From: Selenomonas sp.
GTDB lineage: Bacteria > Bacillota > Negativicutes > Selenomonadales > Selenomonadaceae
Direction of reading: 5' to 3'
Length of the DNA: 46,650 nucleotides
Assembly (NCBI GenBank): GCA_022773585.1
Contig: JALEZZ010000090.1
Span: forward strand, 1 to 46,650
The notes under the pieces were generated by a model. The model worked only from the letters and a program-made list of their open reading frames with translations, made no database searches and was not told where the DNA came from. The first letter of the stretch is position 1; each line of letters begins with the position of its first letter. Below are positions 24,994-32,912 of this stretch, piece by piece. The position numbers were made by a program, and so were the translations under genes.

Positions 24994-25022
24994 AGTATAC
25001 GACGATGCCGATGGAAAGTCAA
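24994..25022 (-). promoter_or_regulatory. Promoter of the glycyl-radical enzyme/fsa operon
   Basis: Minus strand TTGACT, 17-nt spacer, TATACT. A further half-site AATTTACG (25027-25034) abuts the -35. Confidence 0.85.
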
Positions 25023-25047
25023 GAAAAATTTACGCTAAAAAATAAAA

Positions 25048-25065
25048 AATCTATGTTCGTAAGTT
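25048..25065. promoter_or_regulatory. Operator O2: degenerate copy of O1
   Basis: AATCTATG-TT-CGTAAGTT has the same centre and 5/8 matching arm positions as O1 and ends 4 nt before the activase -35. Confidence 0.45.
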
Positions 25066-25069
25066 TTTC

Positions 25070-25098
25070 TTGCGTTTCCAACTGCAAATCGTTATGAT
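25070..25098 (+). promoter_or_regulatory. Promoter of the activase/deoR operon
   Basis: TTGCGT, 17-nt spacer, TATGAT, about 49 nt before the start codon. Confidence 0.7.
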
Positions 25099-25146
25099 AG
25101 AAGAAAAGAAACCTCTTCGCAAAACCAGATCGATAGGAGAATCATC

Positions 25147-26067
25147 ATGCATAGCGCTGACCGCCAGAAGACGGGCATCGTCTTCAACATCCAGAAATTT
25201 TCAATCAACGACGGGCCGGGCATCCGCACAGCCGTCTTCCTCAAAGGCTGTCCGCTTCGCTGCCGCTGGTGCTCGAACCCTGAAAGCCAGAGCGTGCTGC
25301 CGCAGGTGTTGCACGATGCGAAAAAGTGCATCGGCTGCCACCACTGCGCCGAAGTCTGCCCCACGCATGCCGTAAGGGTTGACGATGGCGGCGCACTGCA
25401 TTTCGCGCCGAATGATGCCTGCGCGGATTGCGGCCGCTGCGTGCGCGAATGCCCGGCCGAGGCACTCGAAGTCGCAGGTGAGCGCAAAACCGTGCAGCAA
25501 GTGCTCGATGTCGTCCTGCAAGACCGGCCATTTTATGAAGAAAGCGGCGGCGGAATCACGCTCTCAGGCGGCGAGATGCTGTTGCAACACGAGTTTTCAC
25601 TGGAGCTCCTGAAAGCCGCAAAAGAAGAAGGACTCCACACCTGCTGCGAGACGACAGGATTTGCCGCGCCTGAGATTTTCAACGCCCTGCTCCCGTATCT
25701 CGACAGCCTGCTCATCGACATGAAGCACGCAGATGCAGAAAAGCACAAAGCATACACGGAGGTCACAAACGAGCTCTGTCTCCAGAACCTTGCGCATGCC
25801 ATCGCGATTGGCAAGGACGTGCTGCCACGCATCCCCATCATACCGAACTTTAACAACAGCAAGAAAGATGCCGCACACATGGCAGAAACGCTCCACGCCA
25901 TCGGCGCCAAGCGCTGCCAGCTGCTGCCGTTTCATCAGTTCGGCGAAAACAAGTATGCGCTGCTCGGACGAGAATATGCATATCATGATGTCGATGTGAT
26001 GAAAAAGGAACAGCTGGAAGATGCCATCCAGATCTTCCAGCTGCACAACGTCGAAGCATTCGTATAA
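25147..26067 (+). CDS. Glycyl-radical enzyme activase (radical SAM, YbiY-like)
   Basis: A 306-residue radical-SAM protein that installs the glycyl radical by hydrogen abstraction with 5'-deoxyadenosyl. The SAM cluster Cys are C35-x3-C39-x2-C42 (GCPLRCRWCSN). An inserted ferredoxin-like domain carries two more [4Fe-4S] motifs (C61, 64, 67, 71 and C92, 95, 98, 102), the form found with all glycyl-radical enzymes except canonical PflA. ITLSGGEMLLQ is the SAM-binding GGE. AGGAG precedes the ATG. It is divergent from its substrate enzyme and followed by deoR after 19 nt. Confidence 0.93.
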   Translation: MHSADRQKTGIVFNIQKFSINDGPGIRTAVFLKGCPLRCRWCSNPESQSVLPQVLHDAKKCIGCHHCAEVCPTHAVRVDDGGALHFAPNDACADCGRCVRECPAEALEVAGERKTVQQVLDVVLQDRPFYEESGGGITLSGGEMLLQHEFSLELLKAAKEEGLHTCCETTGFAAPEIFNALLPYLDSLLIDMKHADAEKHKAYTEVTNELCLQNLAHAIAIGKDVLPRIPIIPNFNNSKKDAAHMAETLHAIGAKRCQLLPFHQFGENKYALLGREYAYHDVDVMKKEQLEDAIQIFQLHNVEAFV

Positions 26068-26086
26068 ATTGGGAAAGGAACTCCAC

Positions 26087-26851
26087 ATGAGCAATAAGAA
26101 ACAACTGCGTCACGAAAAAATTCTCGGCCTGCTCGAACAGCAGCCGCAGATGGAAGTCACGTCACTCGCAGACGAACTCGGCGTCTCGCAGGTCACAATG
26201 CGCCAGGATCTCGACACGCTCGAATCGCAAGGCCTCGTCAAACGCTCGCATGGCGTGGCCATCCTCGCGAATCCCGACGACCTCAACGGCCGCCTCGCCT
26301 ACCACCTCGAAGAAAAGCGTCAGATTGCCGCATGCGCCGCCGAACTCATCGAAGACGGAGACACCATCATGATCGAGAGCGGCAGCTGCTGTGCGCTGCT
26401 CGCTGAAACGCTCGGCCGCCAGGGAAAACGCTTGACCATCGTGACGAACAACGCCTTCATCGCCGACTTCGTCAGCGAATATCCGTGTCTCCAAGTCGTC
26501 CTCTTCGGCGGCATCTACCAGCCCGCCTCCCAATGCGTCGTCGGCCCGTTCGTTGCCCAGACTGCCGCAAACTACCATGTACACTACCTCTTCGTCGGTG
26601 CCGACGGCTGGACGGCAGAAGCAGGCTTTTCCAACAAAGACCAGCTGCGCGCCCAAGCCGTCCGCGACATGGCCCGCTCCACCGACTGCCTCGCCATCCT
26701 GACGGAAAGTGAGAAATTCCACCGCCCGGGCACCGTCCCTCTGAACGTCCCCGGCCAGCCGAAGCTCGTCATCACAGACAAAAACATCCCGCAAGGCTGC
26801 CAACAGCAGCTCGAACGGGATGGCATCAAAGTCTTGCTTGCAAATTCTTGA
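26087..26851 (+). CDS. DeoR/GlpR-family transcriptional regulator
   Basis: A 254-residue regulator. The N-terminal winged helix (LRHEKILGLLEQQPQMEVTSLADELGVSQVTMRQDLDTLESQGLVKRSHG, residues 7-56) is the DeoR signature. The C-terminal sugar-phosphate sensor fold follows (EDGDTIMIESGSCCALLAETL, LTIVTNNAFIADFV, LFGGIYQPASQCVVG, FVGADGWTAEAGFSNKD). Such proteins are usually repressors relieved by a phosphorylated sugar. Its probable targets are the palindromes in the divergent promoter region. The start at MSNKKQ has AAAGGAA about 8 nt upstream. Confidence 0.92.
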   Translation: MSNKKQLRHEKILGLLEQQPQMEVTSLADELGVSQVTMRQDLDTLESQGLVKRSHGVAILANPDDLNGRLAYHLEEKRQIAACAAELIEDGDTIMIESGSCCALLAETLGRQGKRLTIVTNNAFIADFVSEYPCLQVVLFGGIYQPASQCVVGPFVAQTAANYHVHYLFVGADGWTAEAGFSNKDQLRAQAVRDMARSTDCLAILTESEKFHRPGTVPLNVPGQPKLVITDKNIPQGCQQQLERDGIKVLLANS

Positions 26852-26874
26852 ATACGGAAAAATATCGCTAAAAT

Positions 26875-28542
26875 TCATCCTGCCTTCACAAACACGCGCT
26901 TCTTGCAGAACGCGATGCCGTAGCGCCAGATGGGTTGGACGCCTGCAGCTTCAAGTTCCGTGACGTAGGCCTTCTTTTCGATCTGCTTCAACGCATCGTC
27001 GGCCGCAGCCTCGAGTTCATCTTCCTCCTTGACGGCCTTGAATTCCATGATGACGCCCGGCAATTCTCCTTTTTTCGGCAGCATCGCGAGATCGAAGCGG
27101 CCATAGCCGCTCTCGCGGTTCGAGACGACGCGGTAGTCCTGTTCGTAGTAAAGCACACAGCCGAGCATGAGTCCGTGGTAGAAGCTTTCCGGATTCGCCA
27201 CATCGTGCGAACTCACAGCGCGCAAGAGGATGCCTTGGAAGATGCGCTGGAAATCCTCTGCCCGTCCTTGCTGCAGCGCAAGCCCCATCTTGTAAAACGA
27301 GACGACGCCATAGCTCCGATCCACGCGGTTCATGATTTCTTTCTGGAAGAGATAGCGGATTTCGCGGTTCGGAATTGCGAGCTCATACATGCGCTCGCTG
27401 CTACTCAGCCGGACGCTCCCGATCGCCTTGAGATAGCCTGTCTGAAGAAGCATCGTATAGATGTCGCCGCTGTTTTTCCCGATGGCACTGTAAATGACGC
27501 CTTCGCTGATCGCCGTTGTCACCGTGCCGCCCGTCAAAAGCGACTGGAGCTCGCCCCAGCGTTCTTCGTCTGCCTGCGATAGCAACGTCTGAATGATATC
27601 ATTGCCGGAGGTATTGACCCAATAGGCTTCAGCCTCGCAATTCTGCTTGAAATAATTGTTGACCGACCATGGGTTGTAGATTTCCATGCCTTGGAAGTTA
27701 TACCCATCGTACCAGTCAGCAAGTTCTTCCAACTTGTCATCGCGTCCTAAATCATGTGCGAGTTTTGCAATTTCTTCTTTCGTATAGCCACAAGCGTCTG
27801 CAAAACCGCCCTTGAATACCGTCGAGACTTCAAGGTTGTTGAGCCCGCTGAAGATGCTTTCCTTTGCGATGCGCAGCACGCCCGTCAGAATGGAAAAATC
27901 GAGCGCGGGATTTGATTTCAATGCCGAGGCAAAGAAACCGCGATAAAAATCGATAGCTTCATCGTAATATCCATGCGACCATGCAGACTGGAGCGGCGCG
28001 TCGTATTCATCGATCAGCAGCACGGCGTTCCGGCCATAGTGATTGCGGAGCATCTTGCAAAAAAGAGTGAGTGCGCGGCGCATAAGGCCAAGATCGCCTT
28101 TCCGCCACAACAGCGTATGAAACGCCTCTTTGTCCTCTTGCGAAACCTTGTCACTTTCTCCTAAAAACCGAAAGTTCTGGCAGACATCCTGCAAGCCGAA
28201 CGCAATGAACTCCTGCATGGATTCCCACGTATTCGAATCCCAATCCCTGAGCGTCAGAAAGATGACGGGGCGCGTTCCCTGCTCGGCCATGGCAACAGGA
28301 TCGTCCATGACCTTGAGGCCTTCGAAGAGTTTCCGATGTTCCTCAGCATCCTCGATGTCGAGGAATTGCTGCGTCATCGACATGAGCAGCGTCTTGCCAA
28401 ACCGCCGCGGCCGCGTCAGGAGCGTCACATCAGCATGACCGCGAAAGAACTCGCTGAGGAACGTCGTCTTGTCCACAAAATAATAGTTGTTGTTGCGAAG
28501 CTTTGCAAAATATTCCGTCCCGATGGGCATGACCTTGTTCAT
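26875..28542 (-). CDS. AAA-ATPase-like protein with PD-(D/E)XK nuclease-like C-terminus
   Basis: A 555-residue protein. The N-terminal AAA_ATPase_like domain (PF09820) begins MPIGTEYFAKLRNNNYYFVDKT and has a degenerate P-loop RPRRFGKTLL and Walker B-like NAVLLIDEYDAPL. The C-terminus (about 440-550) is a PD-(D/E)XK-like fold (GRFDLAMLP with Asp, then IMEFKAVK). Such genes are multicopy in Selenomonas, Bacteroides and Clostridia; function is unknown, and defence or mobile-element roles are only suspected. It is a lone gene ending 23 nt from deoR. Its start has AGGTGG about 5 nt before the ATG. Confidence 0.82.
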   Translation of the reverse strand: MNKVMPIGTEYFAKLRNNNYYFVDKTTFLSEFFRGHADVTLLTRPRRFGKTLLMSMTQQFLDIEDAEEHRKLFEGLKVMDDPVAMAEQGTRPVIFLTLRDWDSNTWESMQEFIAFGLQDVCQNFRFLGESDKVSQEDKEAFHTLLWRKGDLGLMRRALTLFCKMLRNHYGRNAVLLIDEYDAPLQSAWSHGYYDEAIDFYRGFFASALKSNPALDFSILTGVLRIAKESIFSGLNNLEVSTVFKGGFADACGYTKEEIAKLAHDLGRDDKLEELADWYDGYNFQGMEIYNPWSVNNYFKQNCEAEAYWVNTSGNDIIQTLLSQADEERWGELQSLLTGGTVTTAISEGVIYSAIGKNSGDIYTMLLQTGYLKAIGSVRLSSSERMYELAIPNREIRYLFQKEIMNRVDRSYGVVSFYKMGLALQQGRAEDFQRIFQGILLRAVSSHDVANPESFYHGLMLGCVLYYEQDYRVVSNRESGYGRFDLAMLPKKGELPGVIMEFKAVKEEDELEAAADDALKQIEKKAYVTELEAAGVQPIWRYGIAFCKKRVFVKAG

Positions 28543-28580
28543 CGTTCCACCTGCTTTCTCTGATCAACGTCTTTGCCTAC

Positions 28581-28586
28581 AGTATA
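28581..28586 (-). promoter_or_regulatory. Extended -10 promoter of AAA-like gene
   Basis: Minus strand TGCTATACT; no good -35 is visible at 17 nt, which extended -10 promoters tolerate. Confidence 0.45.
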
Positions 28587-28610
28587 GCACGAGTTTCGGA
28601 CAAAAGAAAA

Positions 28611-28640
28611 GAACCCGCAGAAATGGCGAACTGCGGGTTC
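28611..28640 (-). terminator. Terminator of the GGGtGRT gene
   Basis: GAACCCGCAG / CTGCGGGTTC stem, minus-strand tail TTTTCTTTTG. A second 11-bp hairpin CATGGGCATCG / CGATGCCCATG (28645-28692) precedes it. Confidence 0.8.
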
Positions 28641-28729
28641 TCTTCATGGGCATCGGCGTCCCGCACGGCCGGAACTCCTGTCGATGCCCATGTCTTGCTA
28701 TGTTGTTTGTGGTTTGTAGCCGAACAAGA

Positions 28730-29731
28730 TTACTTGTTCATAGCCTCCTGCACGGAAACGGCGACAGCGACGGTCATGCCGACCATCGGGTTGTTGCCGG
28801 CGCCAATCAGGCCCATCATGTCGACGTGTGCCGGCACGGAGGAGGAGCCTGCGAACTGCGCATCGCTGTGCATGCGGCCCATCGTGTCGGTCATGCCGTA
28901 GGAAGCAGGGCCGGCTGCCATGTTGTCCGGATGGAGCGTACGGCCCGTGCCGCCGCCGGAAGCGACCGAGAAGTACTTCTTGCCCTTCTCGATGCACTCC
29001 TTCTTGTACGTGCCGGCAACCGGATGCTGGAAGCGCGTCGGGTTCGTGGAGTTGCCCGTGATGGAGATGTCGACATCCTCGAGGTGCATGATGGCAACGC
29101 CTTCGGGGACGGAGTCAGCGCCATAGCATTTGACTTTCGCGCGCTCGCCATCGCTGTAAGCGATCTTGTCGACGACGTTGACCTTGTTGGCCTTGTAGTC
29201 ATACTCCGTCACGACATACGTGAAGCCGTTGATGCGGCTGATGATCTGGGCAGCATCTTTGCCGAGGCCGTTGAGGATGACGCGCAGCGGGTTCTTGCGG
29301 ACCTTGTTCGCCGTCATCGCGATGCCGATGGCGCCTTCTGCTGCTGCGAAGGACTCATGGCCTGCGAGGAATGCGAAGCAGCCAGCCTTCTCGTCGAGGA
29401 GCATGGCACCGAGGTTGCCATGGCCGAGACCGACTTTGCGGTGGTCGGCAACGGAGCCCGGCACGCAGAATGCCTGGAGGCCTTCGCCGATGGCCTTTGC
29501 GGCGTCAACAGCTTTCGTGCAGCCCTTCTTGATGGCGATGGCAGCGCCGAGCGTGTAAGCCCATTTTGCATTCTCGAATGCGATCGGCTGGAGGTCTTCG
29601 ACCGTCTTGTACGGGTCGATGCCCTTGTCGTTGCAGATCTTGCGTGCATCTTCGATGGACGCGATTCCGTATTTCTTGCAGACTTCGTTGATTTTGTCAA
29701 TGCGGCGCTCATAGCCTTCGAATAATGACAT
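28730..29731 (-). CDS. GGGtGRT-family protein
   Basis: A 333-residue cytosolic protein named for its motif, here GGGTGRT at residues 259-265 followed by LHPDNMAAGPASYGM. GHGNLGAMLLDEKAGCFAFLAGHESF (103-128) and VILNGLGKDAAQIISRINGF are other conserved blocks. No biochemical function is established; it occurs in anaerobes next to a NifU/IscU-like gene, as here (58 nt upstream). Start MSLFEG is chosen because AAAGGA is 10 nt before it and would abut the ATG at 29740. A terminator follows. Confidence 0.88.
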   Translation of the reverse strand: MSLFEGYERRIDKINEVCKKYGIASIEDARKICNDKGIDPYKTVEDLQPIAFENAKWAYTLGAAIAIKKGCTKAVDAAKAIGEGLQAFCVPGSVADHRKVGLGHGNLGAMLLDEKAGCFAFLAGHESFAAAEGAIGIAMTANKVRKNPLRVILNGLGKDAAQIISRINGFTYVVTEYDYKANKVNVVDKIAYSDGERAKVKCYGADSVPEGVAIMHLEDVDISITGNSTNPTRFQHPVAGTYKKECIEKGKKYFSVASGGGTGRTLHPDNMAAGPASYGMTDTMGRMHSDAQFAGSSSVPAHVDMMGLIGAGNNPMVGMTVAVAVSVQEAMNK

Positions 29732-29789
29732 GAATTTCATTCCTTTCGATTACCAGAAACTCGAATCTCTTTGCGTGAGAAATGATGAA

Positions 29790-30485
29790 TTACTCTTCGC
29801 GCGGATCGATGGTCTTCACGGCATCAGCAAAACGGCCCTTCGTGCTCGTGTTTGCCTTGATGGCTTCGTTGGCGTCCTTGCCCTTGCGGACAGCTTCGAG
29901 GACTTTGCCAACCTGCACGACTTCGTAGCCGATGATGCGGCCTTCTTTGTCGAGGCCGAGTTTCGTGACATAACCTTCAGCGAGTTCGAGGTAACGCGGG
30001 CCCTTCTTGAGCGTGCCATAGAGCGTGCCGACCTGGCTGCGGAGGCCTTTGCCGAGGTCGTCGAGGCCAGCGCCGATGGGCAGGCCGTCATCGGAGAACG
30101 CCGTCTGGCTGCGGCCATAGGCGATCTGGAGGAACAGCTCGCGCATCGCCGTGTTGATGGCGTCGCAGACGAGGTCCGTGTTCAGCGCTTCGAGAACCGT
30201 GAGGCCCGGGAGGATTTCCGCTGCCATGGCAGCGGAATGCGTCATGCCGGAGCAGCCGATCGTCTCGACGAGGCACTCCTGGATGATGCCCTCTTTGACG
30301 TTCAGCGTGAGCTTGCAAGCGCCCTGCTGCGGTGCGCACCAGCCAACGCCATGCGTCAGGCCGCTGATGTCCTGGACGTTCTTGGACTTGACCCACTTGC
30401 CTTCTTCAGGAATCGGGGCTGCGCCGTGGTGAACTTCCTGCGTGACAGTCGCCATGTCTTCCACTTTCTGTGAATAAGCAATCAT
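29790..30485 (-). CDS. NifU/IscU-like iron-sulfur scaffold-type protein, GGGtGRT partner
   Basis: A 231-residue protein whose first half (about 40-120) is an IscU/NifU N-terminal-like fold, with Cys50, Cys57, Cys71, Cys78 (ETIGCSGMTHSAAM) and Cys107 (LVCDAIN); the latter two resemble scaffold ligands. The second half (about 150-231) is specific to this subfamily. No IscS, Suf or NifS gene is adjacent, so a role in general cluster assembly is doubtful; it more likely serves the GGGtGRT protein. AGAGGA precedes the ATG. It starts 37 nt after gpmI with no terminator seen, so it may be read through from the glycolytic operon. Confidence 0.8.
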   Translation of the reverse strand: MIAYSQKVEDMATVTQEVHHGAAPIPEEGKWVKSKNVQDISGLTHGVGWCAPQQGACKLTLNVKEGIIQECLVETIGCSGMTHSAAMAAEILPGLTVLEALNTDLVCDAINTAMRELFLQIAYGRSQTAFSDDGLPIGAGLDDLGKGLRSQVGTLYGTLKKGPRYLELAEGYVTKLGLDKEGRIIGYEVVQVGKVLEAVRKGKDANEAIKANTSTKGRFADAVKTIDPREE

Positions 30486-30522
30486 TGTTCGTATTCCTCT
30501 CTTCTACTAAATCAAAGATGGC

Positions 30523-32052
30523 TCAAAGCTCGACGAGGTTCTTGCCCGTCATTTCCTTCGGGATCTCGACGCCTGCGAGCGTGAGGAGCGTCGGAGCGAT
30601 GTCGCAGAGCGCACCGTCCTTGACGGATTTCACGCGGTCGGAGACGACGATGAACGGGACGGCGTTCGTCGTGTGCTTCGTGAACGGCTGGTTGTTGACG
30701 TAGTCCATCATCTTGTCCGCGTTGCCGTGGTCTGCCGTGATGCAGACCTCGCCGCCGACTTCCTTGATGGCAGCCACAAAACGGCCGACGCAGCTGTCAA
30801 CGGTCTCAACGGCCTTGACGACTGCTGGGAACACGCCCGTATGGCCGACCATATCGCAGTTCGCGTAGTTGAGAATGATGAAGTCGTACTTCCCGGAGCG
30901 GATGGCCTCGCAAACCTTGTCCGTGACCTCGACGGCGCTCATCTCCGGCTGGAGATCATACGTCGCGACTTTCGGGCTCGGCACGAGGATGCGGTCCTCG
31001 CCCTTGTACGGCTCTTCGACGCCGCCGTTGAAGAAGAACGTGACATGCGCGTACTTCTCGGTCTCGGCGATGCGCAGCTGCGTCATGCCCTGGTCCTGGA
31101 TGACTTCGCCGAGCGTCTTGTCGATGGACTCAGGCGGGAAAGCGACTTTCGCATTCATGCCGTCCTCGTACTGGGAGAACGTCGTGAACGGAATCTTGAG
31201 GCTCTCGTCGCGCTCGAAGCCGTCGAATTTCTCGTCCGTGAACGCATGCGTGAGCTGGCGCGCACGGTCGGGGCGGAAGTTAAAGAAGATGGCGCCGTCG
31301 CCGTTCTTCATGCCCTCGTAGCCCTTGACGACGAACGGAACGACGAACTCGTCGTTGACGTCATTGCCGTAGCTGGCTTTGAGGCCTGCCACAGCGCTGT
31401 CCGAGGCAACGCCTTCGGCATGAGCGATGGCCTCATAGGCCTTCTGCTCGCGGTCCCAGCGATGATCGCGGTCCATCGCATAGTAGCGGCCGCTGACCGT
31501 CGCGATCGTGCCGACGCCGATTTCCTTGCACTTTGCTTCGAGCTCTTCGAGGTACGGCTGTGCGCTCTGCGGCGGCACGTCACGGCCGTCGAGGAACGCA
31601 TGAACGTAGACGTCTTTGACGCCTTCGCGCTTCGCCATCTCGAGCAGTGCATAGAGATGATCCTGGTGGCTGTGGACGCCGCCCGGGGAGACGAGGCCCA
31701 TCAGATGGACGGCACCGCCTTTTTCCTTCGCACCCTGCATGATCGAGAGCAGCGCTTCATTCTTGAAGAAGTCGCCGTTCTTGATGTCGCGCGTGATGCG
31801 CGTGAGCTGCTGGTAGACGAGGCGGCCGGCGCCGATGTTCGTATGGCCGACTTCGGAGTTGCCCATCTGGCCGTCCGGCAGGCCGACGAATTCGCCCGAA
31901 GCCTGCAGGTGGCTGGAGTTATAGTTTGCGAGGAGGCCGTCGAGGACCGGGGTCTTCGCCGCTTCCACCGCGTTGCTCTTGTCGAGCTTGCCGCCGAGGC
32001 CGCAGCCATCCATGATGATCAGGGCCACCGGTGCATTCTTGAGTTTTGCCAT
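30523..32052 (-). CDS. gpmI: Phosphoglycerate mutase, cofactor-independent
   Basis: A 509-residue manganese enzyme interconverting 3- and 2-phosphoglycerate. ALIIMDGCGLGGK holds the first metal Asp, GQMGNSEVGHTNIGAGR the catalytic Ser, FLDGRDVPP and FNFRPDRARQ the phosphate pocket, and NCDMVGHTG and ITADHGNADKM the second metal site. The start at MAKLKNAP follows AAGGAG by about 13 nt; an earlier frame lacks a site. It is fourth in gapA-pgk-tpiA-gpmI. Enolase is not in the window. Confidence 0.97.
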   Translation of the reverse strand: MAKLKNAPVALIIMDGCGLGGKLDKSNAVEAAKTPVLDGLLANYNSSHLQASGEFVGLPDGQMGNSEVGHTNIGAGRLVYQQLTRITRDIKNGDFFKNEALLSIMQGAKEKGGAVHLMGLVSPGGVHSHQDHLYALLEMAKREGVKDVYVHAFLDGRDVPPQSAQPYLEELEAKCKEIGVGTIATVSGRYYAMDRDHRWDREQKAYEAIAHAEGVASDSAVAGLKASYGNDVNDEFVVPFVVKGYEGMKNGDGAIFFNFRPDRARQLTHAFTDEKFDGFERDESLKIPFTTFSQYEDGMNAKVAFPPESIDKTLGEVIQDQGMTQLRIAETEKYAHVTFFFNGGVEEPYKGEDRILVPSPKVATYDLQPEMSAVEVTDKVCEAIRSGKYDFIILNYANCDMVGHTGVFPAVVKAVETVDSCVGRFVAAIKEVGGEVCITADHGNADKMMDYVNNQPFTKHTTNAVPFIVVSDRVKSVKDGALCDIAPTLLTLAGVEIPKEMTGKNLVEL

Positions 32053-32079
32053 GTGTCTTGCTTTCTCCTTCTGTGTCAA

Positions 32080-32829
32080 TCAGAAGTTGACGATCTCGCT
32101 GAAGTCTTTCGCCTTGAGCGAAGCGCCGCCAACGAGGGCGCCGTCGACATTCGGCTGCTTCATGAGGTCTTTGATCGTCGCAGGCTTCACGCTGCCGCCG
32201 TACTGGATGCGGATGCTGTCTGCTGCAGCCTGGCCGAACTTGCCAGCGACCGTCTCGCGGATGTGCTTGCAGACTTCCTCTGCCTGCTCGAAGGACGCCG
32301 TCTTGCCCGTGCCGATCGCCCAGATCGGCTCATAAGCGATGACGAGCTTGGCAACCTCTTCCGGCTTGAAGCCAGCGAGAGCCTCGAGCACCTGGAACGC
32401 GACCATTTCGAGATAGGAGCCGCGCTCGCGGATCTCGAGCGGCTCGCCGCAGCAGATGATCGGCGTGATGCCAGCAGCGAAAGCAGCATGAGCGCGCTTG
32501 TTGACGCCCTCATCCGTCTCGCCGAAATAGCCGCGGCGCTCGCTGTGGCCGAGGACGCAGTAGTCGACGCCGATTTCCGTCAGCATCTTCGTGGAGACCT
32601 CGCCCGTGAATGCGCCGTGGTCTTCCCAATGGACATTCTGTGCACCGACATGGATGTTCGTGCCTTTGACAGCGTCAGCGACAGAGGAGAGTGCCGTTGC
32701 CGTCGGGCAGACGACGACCGTGACCTTCGCATCCTTGACGAGCGGTGCGAGATCCTTGACGAGCGAAACGCCCTCAGCGATCGTGTTGTTCATCTTCCAG
32801 TTGCCAGCGATGATCGGAGTTCTTGCCAT
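32080..32829 (-). CDS. tpiA: Triosephosphate isomerase
   Basis: A 249-residue TIM barrel. MARTPIIAGNWKMNNT holds the Lys of the active site, CVLGHSERRGYFGE the electrophilic His, and VIAYEPIWAIGTGKTA the catalytic Glu and the mobile loop; YGGSVKPATI and LVGGASLKA bind phosphate. GGAGG lies upstream of the ATG. It interconverts dihydroxyacetone phosphate, also the DhaKLM product, and glyceraldehyde-3-phosphate. Confidence 0.98.
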   Translation of the reverse strand: MARTPIIAGNWKMNNTIAEGVSLVKDLAPLVKDAKVTVVVCPTATALSSVADAVKGTNIHVGAQNVHWEDHGAFTGEVSTKMLTEIGVDYCVLGHSERRGYFGETDEGVNKRAHAAFAAGITPIICCGEPLEIRERGSYLEMVAFQVLEALAGFKPEEVAKLVIAYEPIWAIGTGKTASFEQAEEVCKHIRETVAGKFGQAAADSIRIQYGGSVKPATIKDLMKQPNVDGALVGGASLKAKDFSEIVNF

Positions 32830-32854
32830 TTCGATGATACCTCCAAATATATTC

Positions 32855-32891
32855 GGAATACAGGCGGGAGAACTCCTCCCGCCTCCATTCC
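32855..32891 (-). other. Intercistronic hairpin between pgk and tpiA
   Basis: GGAAT-xx-AGGCGGGAG / CTCCCGCCT-xx-ATTCC, 14 bp in two blocks with a 5-nt loop and no U-tract. It is probably an mRNA-processing or stability element. Confidence 0.6.
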
Positions 32892-32912
32892 TGAAACATG
32901 AAATCGAATGTC

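Noticed and set aside
26021..26086. Longer DeoR start overlapping the activase end
   Set aside because: The extra residues are the activase C-terminus read in another frame, and the ribosome site fits MSNKKQ at 26087.
30673..32901. A 742-codon plus-strand frame opposite gpmI and tpiA
   Set aside because: Antisense shadow of two conserved glycolytic genes; its composition is the mirror of their codon bias.
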